Source of the DNA: Caldilineaceae bacterium
GTDB lineage: Bacteria > Chloroflexota > Anaerolineae > Caldilineales > Caldilineaceae
Direction of reading: 5' to 3'
Assembly (NCBI GenBank): GCA_018003515.1
Contig: JAGNDO010000046.1
Coordinates: forward strand, 1 to 37,561
DNA: 37,561 bases
Of the stretch, positions 1-8,496 are shown one piece after another; position 1 is the first letter of the stretch; each line of letters opens with the position of its first letter. A program made the translations under genes and the position numbers. A model generated the notes under the pieces. The model made no database searches and was not told where the DNA came from. It saw only the letters and a list, made by a program, of their open reading frames with translations.

Positions 1-204
1 CTGCGCAAGGTGCATCCCTGCGGCGGCTATGAGTGGGAGGTGGTGCGGGTGGGCGCGGACATCGGCATGGTCTGCCTGACCTGCAAACGCCGAGTCCTGC
101 AACCCCGGCGCAAATTCGCCCGGGGCGTCAAAAGCTTCCTGCGCCGGGGCAACACCCCGGCTGGTGCCCTGCCCCAGCCCGATCAGCCGGAATCCGATGG
201 CTGA
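1..204 (+). CDS. DUF951 family protein, 5' end outside window
   Basis: The frame is open from the first base and ends at TGA 202-204, so the N-terminus lies outside the window. The visible 67 residues begin [18 protein letters not shown] and continue with a CLTC pair and an RRKF motif. This is the layout of the small DUF951 proteins (HPCGG, a CxxC-type pair, then a basic segment) common in Firmicutes and Chloroflexota. The conserved Cys residues suggest a small metal-binding or nucleic-acid-associated protein, but no biochemical role is established that I can cite. The last 15 or so residues (Pro/Gln/Asp rich) look like a species-specific tail. A strong hairpin follows about 90 bp downstream. 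Confidence 0.8.
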   Translation: MRKVHPCGGYEWEVVRVGADIGMVCLTCKRRVLQPRRKFARGVKSFLRRGNTPAGALPQPDQPESDG

Positions 205-291
205 CTGGTTCACTTCGCCAGCCCCCGCGGAGGTTCGACTTTTGAAAAAAGCCCCGACCTCTTGGCCGGATTGGCAGGTGCGCATCATACA

Positions 292-335
292 AGAAAAGAG
301 GCGGGACGACCTACTGGTCGTCCCGCCTCTTTTCT
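292..335. terminator. bidirectional rho-independent terminator
   Basis: Perfect 19-bp inverted repeat (292-310 and 317-335) around the 6-nt loop CTACTG. The outer part of the stem is A-rich on the left and T-rich on the right, so it can terminate on both strands. It lies between the convergent DUF951 gene and ppdK. Confidence 0.9.
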
Positions 336-364
336 ATTCTCTGCGCCCTCTGGGGTGAAAAACC

Positions 365-3145
365 TTAGTTCTTCCGCTCTCGCAGGGCAGCCTGGGCAGC
401 GGCCAAGCGGGCGATGGGTACCCGGAAGGGGCTGCAACTGACATAGTTCAGGTTCAGCTCGTGGCAGATGGTGATGGACTTGGGATCGCCGCCGTGCTCG
501 CCGCAGATACCCACTTCCAGGCCGGGCCGGGTCTGACGACCCAGTTCGACGCCAATGCCCATGAGCTTGGCCAGACCCTTCTTGTCGATGCTCTCGAAGG
601 GGTTCTCCGGCAGGATGCCCTGCTGGATGTAGTCGATCAGGAAGCCCTTCTCGGCGTCGTCACGGCTGATGCCAAAGGTGGTCTGGGTCAGGTCGTTGGT
701 GCCAAAGCTGAAGAACTGGGCGTATTCGGCGATCTCGTCTGCGGTGAGGGCGGCCCGGGGAATCTCGATCATGGTGCCGAACTTGTAGTCGATCTCCATG
801 CCCTGCTCCTCCATGACCTCCTTGGCCACGGCTTCCAGGGCGGTTCGCTGCACCTTCAGCTCGTTGACATGGCTGGTCAGGGGAATCATCACCTCAGGAT
901 GGACGTCGACGCCCTCCTTGGTGCATTCACAGGCCGCCTCGAAGATGGCCCGCACCTGCATTTGGGTCAGTTCCGGCATCATGATGCCCAGGCGCACGCC
1001 ACGGGTGCCCAACATGGGGTTGGACTCGTGGATGGCTTCCACCCGGCTCAGGATGTGTTCTTCTTCTTCGATCTGGTGCAGCAGGCTGTTCAATTCCTTC
1101 AGGTCGGCGGCTCGCAACAGTTTGATCTTGTGATCCGCCAGGGCGTTCATCAGATCCTGCTGGCTGGGCAGGAACTCGTGCAGGGGCGGGTCGATCAGGC
1201 GGATGATCACGGGCAGACCGTCCATGGCCCGGAAGAGGCCGGCGAAGTCTTCGCGCTGGAAGGGCAACAGGGCGTCCAGGGCCTCACGGCGCTCGGTGAC
1301 GTTGTTGGTCATGATCATCTTCTGCACAAAGGGCAGCCGTTCTTGCTGGAAGAACATGTGCTCCGTGCGGCAAAGGCCAATGCCCTCGGCCCCATACTCT
1401 CGGGCGCGCTTGGCATCTTCGGGATAGTCGGCGTTGGCCCACACACCCAGACGGCGGAACTCGTCGGCCCAACTCAGCAGCTTCATCAGCCACGGGTCGG
1501 AGATGTCCGGGACCATTGTCTCCAATTGGCCCAGGTAGACATCGCCCGTGGTGCCGTCGATGGAGATCCAATCGCCTTCCTCGATCTCCAACTCGCCCAC
1601 GGTCATCACCCGCTTGCCCATGTCGATCTCCAGGGCGGAGACGCCGACCACGGCCGGTTTGCCAAACTGGCGGGCGACCAGGGCGGCGTGGCTGGTACGG
1701 CCACCCCGGCTGGTGAGAATGCCCTCGGCGGCCAACATGCCATGCACGTCGTCCGGCTTGGTCTCTGGGCGCACCATGATCACCTTTTTGCCGTCGTTCT
1801 TGGCCCAAGATTCGGCCAGGTCGGCGTCAAAGGCCACCACACCCACGGCCGCGCCGGGGGAGACGTTCAGGCCAGTGGCCAGGAAGCGACCGCTCTCCTT
1901 GGCCGCCTTCTTGGCCATGGGGTTGAACTGGGGGTGCAAGAAGAAGTCAACCTGCTCCGGGGTCACCCGCAGCACGGCCTCGTCTTTGCTGAGTACGCCC
2001 TCTTCCACCATCTCCACGGCGATGCGGACGGCGGCTTGGGCCGTGCGCTTGCCATCTCGGGTCTGGAGCATCCACAGCTTGTTCTGCTCGACGGTGAACT
2101 CCACATCCTGCATTTCCCGATAGTGGGTTTCCAGGATCTTGGTGATCTCCACAAACTGGTCCCAAGCCACGGGCATGTCGGATTGCAGCTTTTCCACCCG
2201 GTCGGTGACACGAATGCCGGCCACCACATCTTCGCCCTGGGCGTTGAGCAGGTAGTCGCCTTCGATCTTGCGTTCGCCCGTGGTGGCGTTGCGGGTCATG
2301 GCCACGCCCGTGGCGCTGCTGTCACCCATGTTGCCAAAGACCATGGTCTGAATGTTGACCGCGGTGCCCAGGTCGTGGGGGATCTTGGCGGCGTTGCGAT
2401 AGTCGATGGCCCGCTTGCCGTTCCAGGATTTGAAGACGGCTTCCGTGGCCAAGCGCAGTTGGTCCAGGGGATTTTCGGGGAAGTCGATGCGGTTGAAGCG
2501 CTTGAAGATGGTCTTGAACTCGCTGCCGATGGCCTTCCAGTCATCCGCGTTCATGTCCGCATCGGACTCCACGCCCCGCAGCTTGCGGTACTTGGTGATG
2601 ACCTCTTCGAAGGGTTCGTCCGGCACGCCCATGACCACGGACCCGAACATCTGGATCAGGCGGCGGTAGGAGTCGTAGACGAAGCGGGGATCACCGGTCA
2701 ACTTGATCATGCTTTGGACGGTTTCATCGTTGAGACCGATATTGAGGACCGTGTCCATCATGCCGGGCATGGAGAACTTGGCTCCGGAGCGGCAGGAGAC
2801 CAGCAGGGGGTTGTTGGGGTCGCCAAACTTCTTGCCGGTCTGGGCTTCCACGCCGGCCAGGGCTTCCAATTCCTGCTCCCACAAGCCTTCGGGGAACTTC
2901 AACCCGGCGGCCAGATAGGCGTTGCAGGCTTCCGTGGTCACGGTGAAACCGGGGGGCACGGGCAGTTTAATCCGGGTCATTTCGGCCAGGTTGGCACCCT
3001 TGCCACCCAGCAATGCTTTCATGTCATCCCAGCTCTTGGGCTTGACATAGGCTTCCGCCGCGTCCAGATCCGAGAAGAGGTAGACCCACCTCTTGGCTCC
3101 GTTCTTCGCCGCGGTTTGGGGTTTTTCAGCTACCGTTGTTGCCAT
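365..3145 (-). CDS. ppdK: pyruvate, phosphate dikinase
   Basis: Converts pyruvate, ATP and phosphate to PEP, AMP and pyrophosphate, reversibly. At 926 residues it is slightly longer than the usual 870-900. The N-terminal ATP-binding domain contains GGKGANLAEM (about residue 50). The swivelling phosphohistidine domain has GGRTSHAA with the phosphorylated His at about 486. The C-terminal PEP/pyruvate barrel has CRTEHMFF and ends with CGEHGGDP, catalytic Cys at about 881. ATG 3145 is chosen because AAGGAG lies about 11 bp upstream; a longer frame to 3253 would only translate the intergenic repeat. It is the last gene of the nifJ operon, so PEP made here can start from pyruvate at the PFOR branch point. 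No PPDK regulatory protein gene is in the window. Confidence 0.97.
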   Translation of the reverse strand: MATTVAEKPQTAAKNGAKRWVYLFSDLDAAEAYVKPKSWDDMKALLGGKGANLAEMTRIKLPVPPGFTVTTEACNAYLAAGLKFPEGLWEQELEALAGVEAQTGKKFGDPNNPLLVSCRSGAKFSMPGMMDTVLNIGLNDETVQSMIKLTGDPRFVYDSYRRLIQMFGSVVMGVPDEPFEEVITKYRKLRGVESDADMNADDWKAIGSEFKTIFKRFNRIDFPENPLDQLRLATEAVFKSWNGKRAIDYRNAAKIPHDLGTAVNIQTMVFGNMGDSSATGVAMTRNATTGERKIEGDYLLNAQGEDVVAGIRVTDRVEKLQSDMPVAWDQFVEITKILETHYREMQDVEFTVEQNKLWMLQTRDGKRTAQAAVRIAVEMVEEGVLSKDEAVLRVTPEQVDFFLHPQFNPMAKKAAKESGRFLATGLNVSPGAAVGVVAFDADLAESWAKNDGKKVIMVRPETKPDDVHGMLAAEGILTSRGGRTSHAALVARQFGKPAVVGVSALEIDMGKRVMTVGELEIEEGDWISIDGTTGDVYLGQLETMVPDISDPWLMKLLSWADEFRRLGVWANADYPEDAKRAREYGAEGIGLCRTEHMFFQQERLPFVQKMIMTNNVTERREALDALLPFQREDFAGLFRAMDGLPVIIRLIDPPLHEFLPSQQDLMNALADHKIKLLRAADLKELNSLLHQIEEEEHILSRVEAIHESNPMLGTRGVRLGIMMPELTQMQVRAIFEAACECTKEGVDVHPEVMIPLTSHVNELKVQRTALEAVAKEVMEEQGMEIDYKFGTMIEIPRAALTADEIAEYAQFFSFGTNDLTQTTFGISRDDAEKGFLIDYIQQGILPENPFESIDKKGLAKLMGIGVELGRQTRPGLEVGICGEHGGDPKSITICHELNLNYVSCSPFRVPIARLAAAQAALRERKN

Positions 3146-3172
3146 GATTTTAGTTGCTCCTTGAATAACGTG

Positions 3173-3265
3173 TATTGAGTATCGTGTATCGAGTATTGTG
3201 TATCGAGTATTGTGTATCGAGTATTGTGTGTCGAGCAAAAATACTCGATACACAATACTCGATAC
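3173..3265. repeat. 14-bp tandem repeat array with inverted arm (STRR hairpin)
   Basis: The region between ppdK and the DHOD-like gene holds imperfect copies of a 14-bp unit of the form GTATCGAGTATTGT, then after a short AT-rich spacer the inverted form. The right arm 3241-3265 is the exact 25-bp reverse complement of both 3186-3210 and 3200-3224, so the stem can form in two registers. It lies inside a co-directional operon. Confidence 0.85.
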
Positions 3266-3269
3266 CTGT

Positions 3270-4286
3270 TTATCTGCGTAGAACGCCCGTCGGATCCTGT
3301 TGCCAGGATTGCAAAACCTTCATATAGTTGGCTCGCTCGAAAGCGGCCGGCTCGGCCACGTGGAGCTGGCTCATGCTGCCCTGCATCTGCTTGATGGATT
3401 CGTACTCATGCTCCTCCATCCACTGCACCAGATCGGCCTCGATTTCGCCGATGCGCTTAGGACCGTTGCGCAGGAGTTCGGAGGCCATCATGGTCACCTT
3501 GGCCCCGGCCATCATGCCCTTGAGCACATCTTCGTGGTTGTGGACGCCGCTGGTGATGGCAAAGTCCGTCTTCACCCGCCCCCAGAGCATGGCCACCCAA
3601 CGCAGGGGCAGACGCATCTCATAGGAGTTGCTCAGGATCAGGTGGGGCACCACTTCCAGGTTTTCCAGATCAAAGTCCGGCTGGTAGAAGCGGTTGAACA
3701 TGACCAGGGCGTCGGCCCCAGCCTCGGCCAGCCGTTTGGCCGTGTTGGCCATAGAGCCAAAGTAGGGGCTGAGCTTGACCGCCACGGGGATGGTCACCAC
3801 CTGCTTGACCGCCTTGACGATGTCCAGATACATCTCTACCACTTCGGCCCCGGTCACGTCTACATCCGCGGCCACGTAGTAGATGTTCAGTTCCAGGGCG
3901 TTGGCCCCGGCCTCTTCGATCTTCTTGGCGTGCTTGATCCAGCCGCCGTGGGAGACCCCGTTCAGGCTGCCGATGATCGGCACATCAATGGATTGCTTGG
4001 CCTTGTAGATCAGGTTCATGTAGGCATCGGAGCCCACGTTGTACCGATCCAGATCCGGGAAGTAGTCCAGGGCCTCGGCAAAGCTGTTGACGCCATAGCT
4101 CAGGTAATGGTCCAATTGGTGGCTCTCCTGATGGATCTGCTCTTCAAAGAGCGAATGCATCACGATGGCCGCGGCACCGGCATCTTCCAGGCTGCGCAGG
4201 CTGCTCAGGGTCATGGAGAGGGGCGAAGCGGACGCCATCAACGGACTCTTCAAATTCATGCCCATATAGGTCGTGGTCAGGTTCAT
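3270..4286 (-). CDS. dihydroorotate dehydrogenase-like FMN protein
   Basis: A 338-residue protein with the FMN-binding TIM-barrel layout of dihydroorotate dehydrogenases: an N-terminal [21 protein letters not shown] on a central strand, [10 protein letters not shown], and a C-terminal phosphate-binding segment with TSGVHN and GAKVTMMAS. The segment that carries the catalytic base in true DHODs (N-x-S-C-P-N) reads [10 protein letters not shown] here (about residue 135), with no Cys or Ser base. Pyrimidine synthesis is therefore doubtful, and no other pyr gene is nearby. ATG 4286 follows the nifJ stop by four bases and has AAAGGTGA upstream inside nifJ; a GTG at 4298 overlapping nifJ is the alternative. 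The coupling suggests a flavin redox role tied to PFOR, which is inference. Confidence 0.85.
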   Translation of the reverse strand: MNLTTTYMGMNLKSPLMASASPLSMTLSSLRSLEDAGAAAIVMHSLFEEQIHQESHQLDHYLSYGVNSFAEALDYFPDLDRYNVGSDAYMNLIYKAKQSIDVPIIGSLNGVSHGGWIKHAKKIEEAGANALELNIYYVAADVDVTGAEVVEMYLDIVKAVKQVVTIPVAVKLSPYFGSMANTAKRLAEAGADALVMFNRFYQPDFDLENLEVVPHLILSNSYEMRLPLRWVAMLWGRVKTDFAITSGVHNHEDVLKGMMAGAKVTMMASELLRNGPKRIGEIEADLVQWMEEHEYESIKQMQGSMSQLHVAEPAAFERANYMKVLQSWQQDPTGVLRR

Positions 4287-4290
4287 GGTC

Positions 4291-7200
4291 TTATTCACCT
4301 TTCTTGGCCAGTTGTTCGTACTTGGCCCAGCGATCGTTCACGACCTTTTGGGCGTGGACAAGCAGCTCGGCGGCGGCTTCGGGATTGCTCTGCACCAACA
4401 TGCGATAGCGGGTTTCGTTGTAAATATAGTCCTTGAGGGCGATCTTGGGTGCCTTGGAATCCAATTGGAAGGGGTTCTGGCCCGCATCCTTCAATCGAGG
4501 ATCAAAGCGGTAGAGGGGCCAGTGGCCCGAATCCACGGCCAGTTTCTGCTGGGTCATGCCCTTGGCCATGTTGATGCCGTGGGCGATGCAGTGGCTGTAG
4601 GCGATGATCAGGGACGGTCCGTCATAAGACTCGGCCTCCTGGATGGCCTTGAGGGTCTGGGCGTCGCTGGCCCCCATGGCGATCTGGGCCACATAGACAT
4701 AGCCATAGTTAGTGGCCATCAGCCCCAGATCCTTCTTGGCCAGGGGCTTGCCGCCAAAGGCGAACTTGGCCACGGCCCCGGTGGGTGTGGCCTTGGAGGC
4801 CTGCCCGCCCGTGTTGGAATAGACTTCCGTGTCCATAACCAGGACATTGACATTGCGCCCGCTGGCCAGGACATGGTCCAAGCCACCGTAGCCGATGTCA
4901 TAGGCCCAGCCGTCGCCGCCGATGATCCAGACGCTCTTCTTGGTCAGCACATCGGCCAGGCTGTACAGATCCCGCATAGCCGGGTCTGGGTTGCCCGCCA
5001 ACTTCTCCTTCATCGCAGCGACCCGGCGGCGTTGGGCGTCGATCCCGGCGTCGTTGGATTGATCCGCGTTGAGCAGGCCCGCGGCCAACTCTTCGCCGAT
5101 CAGACCAACGAAGCGCTTGACCAGCTCCTTGGCATATTCGATCTGCTTGTCCAGGGTCAGGCGCATGCCCAGGCCGAACTCGGCGTTGTCCTCGAAGAGG
5201 CTATTGCTCCACGCCGGACCCCGCCCGTCCTTGTTTTGGGACCAAGGGGTGGTGGGCAAGTTGCCGCCATAGATGCTGGAACAGCCCGTGGCGTTGGCGA
5301 TAATCATGTGGTCGCCATAAAGCTGGCTGACCAACTTGAGATAGGGGGTTTCGCCACAACCGGCGCAGGCCCCGGAGAACTCGAAGAGAGGCTCCAGAAG
5401 CTGCACATTCTTGACATTGGTGAACTTGAGGTCGATGATCGGGTCAACCGTGACCGAATCTCCGTTGGTGCCGTTGCTGGCCGCAAAGCGGGGCAGTTCG
5501 GGGATGTTCAGGAAGAACTCCCAGTTGGCCCGTTCCGCATCCCGCAGGGGCAGTTGGTTTTCCATGTTGATGGCCTTGCGACCGACCTGGCTCTTGTTCT
5601 TGGCCGGGCAGACCTCCACACACAGCTCGCAGCCCGTGCAATCTTCCACGGCCACCTGCAAGGTGTACTTCATCTCCGACAGCTCTTTCCAGCGGGCATT
5701 CGTGCTCTTGAAGCTCTCCGGCGCACCGGCCAGAGCGCCCTCATCGTATGCCTTGGAGCGGATCACCGCATGGGGGCAGACCATGACACATTTGCCGCAT
5801 TGGATACACACATCCTGATCCCAGACCGGCACGACCAGGGAGACGTTGCGCTTCTCCCACTGGGTGGTGCCTGTGGGATAGGTGCCGTCGATGGGCATGG
5901 CGCTGACGGGCAGTTCGTCGCCCCGCCCGGCGATCATCATGGCCGTGACATTCTGCACAAAGTCCGGGGCGGCGGTGGGGACGGTCAGGGGCATTTCCAG
6001 GCTGCTGGAGATGGCCGCTGGCACCGTGATCTCGAAAAGGTTGGCCAGGGAGGCATCCACGGCGTCGTAGTTCTTCTGCACCACGGCCTCGCCCCGCTTG
6101 CCATAGGTCTTCTCGATGGCCTTCTTGATCTGATAGATGGCCTCATCCTTGGGCAGCACACCGCTGATGGCAAAGAAACAGGTCTGCATGATGGTGTTGA
6201 TCCGTCCACCCATGCCGGTTTCCTGGGCCACGCTGTCGCCGTCAATCACATAGAGCTTGAGATTCTTGGAGATGATCTTGCCCTGGACCAGCCGGGGCAG
6301 TTGGTCCCACACCTCGTCCACGCTGTAGGGGCTGTTGAGGAGCAGGATGGATCCGTCCTGGGCGTTGGCCAGCACATCGTACCGTTCCAGGAAACCAAAC
6401 TGGTGTACGGCCACAAAGTTGGCCTTTTCGATCAGATAGGTGCTGCGGATGGGCTTGGGGCCAAAGCGCAGGTGAGAGACCGTGCGGGCACCCGATTTCT
6501 TGGAGTCGTAGACAAAGTAGCCCTGAGCATAGTTGTCGGTCTCTTCGCCGATGATCTTGATGCTGTTCTTGTTGGCGCCCACGGTTCCGTCGGACCCCAG
6601 ACCCCAGAACATGGCCCGCACCACCTTGGCCGGCTCGATGTTGAAGGCCGAGTCGTAGCTGAGGCTGGTGTGGCCGACGTCGTCGTTGATGCCCACGGTG
6701 AAGTGATTCTTGGGCTTGGCCTTGCCCATCTCGTCGTAGATGCCCTTGACCATGGCCGGGGTGAATTCCTTGGACGAAAGACCATATCGCCCGCCGATCA
6801 CCTTGGGCATGGGGCCTTCCCAACTCTCCATCATGGCCGTGACCACATCTTGATAGAGGGGCTCGCCCGAAGCGCCGGGTTCCTTGGTGCGGTCGAGGAC
6901 GGCGATCACCTTGGTGCTGCTGGGGAAGGCGGCCAGGAAATGTTCCACGGAGAAAGGTCGATAGAGGCGCACCTTGATGGCCCCCACCTTTTCCCCCTGC
7001 TCAACCAGGTAATCCACGGTCTCCTCCACAGCCTCGGCCCCGGACCCCATCAGGATCAGGACTTTTTCCGCATCCGGCGCACCGATGTAGTCAAAGAGGT
7101 GATATTGGCGGCCCACCTGGGCGGCGAACTGGTCCATGATCTCCTGGACAATGCCGGGTGTGGCGGTGTAGAAGGGGTTGACCGTCTCCCGCGCCTGGAA

Positions 7201-7875
7201 ATAGACATCCGGGTTCTGGGCTGTGCCCCGCATGACCGGGCGATCCGGGGTCAACCCCCGTGCCCGATGCTGGCGGACCAGGTCATCGTCCATCAGGGCG
7301 CGGATGTCTTCGTCGGCCAACTGTTCGATTTTCATCACTTCGTGGGAGGTGCGGAAGCCGTCGAAGATGTGCAGGAAGGGGATACGGGACTTGAGGGTGC
7401 TGGCCTGGGAGATCAGGGCGAAGTCCATGACCTCTTGCACCGAGTTGGCGAAGAGCATGGCCCAGCCAGCGGAACGGGCCGCCATCACGTCGCTGTGGTC
7501 GCCAAAGATGGACAAGCCTTGGGCGGCCAACGAACGGGCGGCGATGTGGAAGACCGTGCTGGTCAATTCCCCGGCGATCTTGTACATGTTGGGGATCATG
7601 AGCAGCAGACCCTGGCTGGCCGTGAAGGTGGTGGTCAGGGAGCCGGTTTGCAGGGCGCCATGCACCGCCCCGGCCGCGCCGCCCTCCGCCTGCATCTCCT
7701 GGACCAGGGGCACGGTGCCCCAGATGTTTGGCTCAGTTGATGCACTCCATTGATCCGCCCATTCGCCCATGGGCGAAGAGGGGGTAATGGGGTAGATCGC
7801 AACAACCTCATTGGTTTTGTAGGCAACATAGGCTGCTGCCTCGTTGCCGTCAATCGTAATCATGGGTCGATTCAT
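4291..7875 (-). CDS. nifJ: pyruvate:ferredoxin (flavodoxin) oxidoreductase
   Basis: Oxidises pyruvate and CoA to acetyl-CoA and CO2, reducing ferredoxin or flavodoxin; it can run in reverse in some organisms. The 1194-residue length fits the single-chain homodimeric enzyme. In order: the N-terminal pyruvate-binding domain ([11 protein letters not shown], about residue 29), the middle transketolase and CoA domains, a 2x[4Fe-4S] ferredoxin domain with [12 protein letters not shown] (about 688) and [12 protein letters not shown] (about 745), then CAGCGETPY (about 834) for the proximal cluster. The TPP-binding domain contains [12 protein letters not shown] (about 983) and [19 protein letters not shown] 7875 has AGGAG nine bases upstream. 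First gene of the operon with the DHOD-like gene and ppdK. Presence implies an anaerobic or micro-oxic phase of metabolism. Confidence 0.98.
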   Translation of the reverse strand: MNRPMITIDGNEAAAYVAYKTNEVVAIYPITPSSPMGEWADQWSASTEPNIWGTVPLVQEMQAEGGAAGAVHGALQTGSLTTTFTASQGLLLMIPNMYKIAGELTSTVFHIAARSLAAQGLSIFGDHSDVMAARSAGWAMLFANSVQEVMDFALISQASTLKSRIPFLHIFDGFRTSHEVMKIEQLADEDIRALMDDDLVRQHRARGLTPDRPVMRGTAQNPDVYFQARETVNPFYTATPGIVQEIMDQFAAQVGRQYHLFDYIGAPDAEKVLILMGSGAEAVEETVDYLVEQGEKVGAIKVRLYRPFSVEHFLAAFPSSTKVIAVLDRTKEPGASGEPLYQDVVTAMMESWEGPMPKVIGGRYGLSSKEFTPAMVKGIYDEMGKAKPKNHFTVGINDDVGHTSLSYDSAFNIEPAKVVRAMFWGLGSDGTVGANKNSIKIIGEETDNYAQGYFVYDSKKSGARTVSHLRFGPKPIRSTYLIEKANFVAVHQFGFLERYDVLANAQDGSILLLNSPYSVDEVWDQLPRLVQGKIISKNLKLYVIDGDSVAQETGMGGRINTIMQTCFFAISGVLPKDEAIYQIKKAIEKTYGKRGEAVVQKNYDAVDASLANLFEITVPAAISSSLEMPLTVPTAAPDFVQNVTAMMIAGRGDELPVSAMPIDGTYPTGTTQWEKRNVSLVVPVWDQDVCIQCGKCVMVCPHAVIRSKAYDEGALAGAPESFKSTNARWKELSEMKYTLQVAVEDCTGCELCVEVCPAKNKSQVGRKAINMENQLPLRDAERANWEFFLNIPELPRFAASNGTNGDSVTVDPIIDLKFTNVKNVQLLEPLFEFSGACAGCGETPYLKLVSQLYGDHMIIANATGCSSIYGGNLPTTPWSQNKDGRGPAWSNSLFEDNAEFGLGMRLTLDKQIEYAKELVKRFVGLIGEELAAGLLNADQSNDAGIDAQRRRVAAMKEKLAGNPDPAMRDLYSLADVLTKKSVWIIGGDGWAYDIGYGGLDHVLASGRNVNVLVMDTEVYSNTGGQASKATPTGAVAKFAFGGKPLAKKDLGLMATNYGYVYVAQIAMGASDAQTLKAIQEAESYDGPSLIIAYSHCIAHGINMAKGMTQQKLAVDSGHWPLYRFDPRLKDAGQNPFQLDSKAPKIALKDYIYNETRYRMLVQSNPEAAAELLVHAQKVVNDRWAKYEQLAKKGE

Positions 7876-7968
7876 CGTTGTTTTCTCCTACCGAATGGTG
7901 TTTAGGTGTCCTGCCCGGTCGTTTGGGCCTCCGGAAGCAAGGCGATTTGACAGGTTATTCCTTTTCAA

Positions 7969-7992
7969 CAAGCGCAATCACAAGTGCAATCA
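7969..7992. promoter_or_regulatory. tandem 12-bp repeats upstream of nifJ
   Basis: CAAGCGCAATCA (7969-7980) is followed directly by CAAGTGCAATCA (7981-7992), 11 of 12 bases identical. The pair lies about 95-120 bp upstream of the nifJ start, a suitable place for a regulator site. I recognise no specific regulator, and no clear -35/-10 pair was seen on the minus strand here. Confidence 0.3.
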
Positions 7993-8137
7993 GAACTGCT
8001 GTGGATGGGGTAAGCTGACATAAGTACGCGCCCACGAATCTGCTGCTGATTGGGTCAGCAGAAGGGGCAGAAGAAGGGGCGCGTGGTATATGTATGTCCC
8101 CATAAGTATGCGACCAATGGCCCGTTTTTTCACGGGG

Positions 8138-8166
8138 CAGGTGTCCCTTTTATCTGGGGACACCTG
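8138..8166. repeat. 10-bp inverted repeat in the nifJ-hypF gap
   Basis: CAGGTGTCCC (8138-8147) and its exact complement (8157-8166) flank a 9-nt loop. The gap 7876-8496 otherwise holds the nifJ upstream region, this hairpin and the GC-rich palindrome below. An open frame from 8050 runs through the hairpin and looks spurious. Confidence 0.5.
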
Positions 8167-8340
8167 TCATCCTTTTACCGGGACGAGTTTTACGGTCTTG
8201 CGGAGCAGACGTCATGGATGATGTTCTGCACTCCCTCGCCCATGACGCCTGTACCCCGGTGCTGATGACAAATGCCCCTTGCCCACCGAGACCGAAACTG
8301 AGTACACTGTAGGCTAAGTTGTCTTCTGCGCACACACCCT

Positions 8341-8429
8341 GCCCCCCCCTAGCCCCCCAACCTTGGGGGGAACTGTCCACGACCTCCCCCAGAATTGGGG
8401 GCCGGGGGGCGGAGGGGGTGAACGCTTAC
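8341..8429. repeat. GC-rich palindromic dispersed element, copy 1
   Basis: C-tract and G-tract hairpins built around CCCCCCAAC and ATTGGGGG, ending with GAACGCTTAC at 8420-8429. In inverse orientation it closely matches 27108-27201, sharing the central AACTGTCCAC and CCTCCCCCAG blocks; it is related to 29931-29992. It is bracketed by 19-bp direct repeats (8319-8337 and 8431-8449) that differ at two positions. The left terminal repeat present in copy 2 is missing here. Confidence 0.75.
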
Positions 8430-8496
8430 ATTGTCTTCTGTGTACACACGATTAACTTCCCCACAGGCGATCTGAACGCTTCCCCAGGTGGTGTCA

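Noticed and set aside
461-3178. Plus-strand open frame of 905 codons antisense to ppdK
   Set aside because: Composition is an artefact of GC-rich codon usage in ppdK (His/Gly/Gln-rich product, no family features). The minus-strand gene shows all PPDK motifs.
3146-3253. N-terminal extension of PPDK
   Set aside because: The extra residues are translated tandem repeat; the start at 3145 has a good ribosome-binding site and homologous N-terminus.
4273-7740. Plus-strand open frame of 1155 codons antisense to nifJ
   Set aside because: Low-complexity Gly/Leu/His/Asp product with no motif; it is a mirror of the well-supported nifJ.
8050-8265. Plus-strand 71-codon frame in the nifJ-hypF gap
   Set aside because: It runs through the 8138-8166 inverted repeat, has no ribosome-binding site or recognisable motif.
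8341-8429. Rho-independent terminator for nifJ or hypF
   Set aside because: It lies upstream of both divergent genes, and the same structure recurs elsewhere, so it is treated as a dispersed element.
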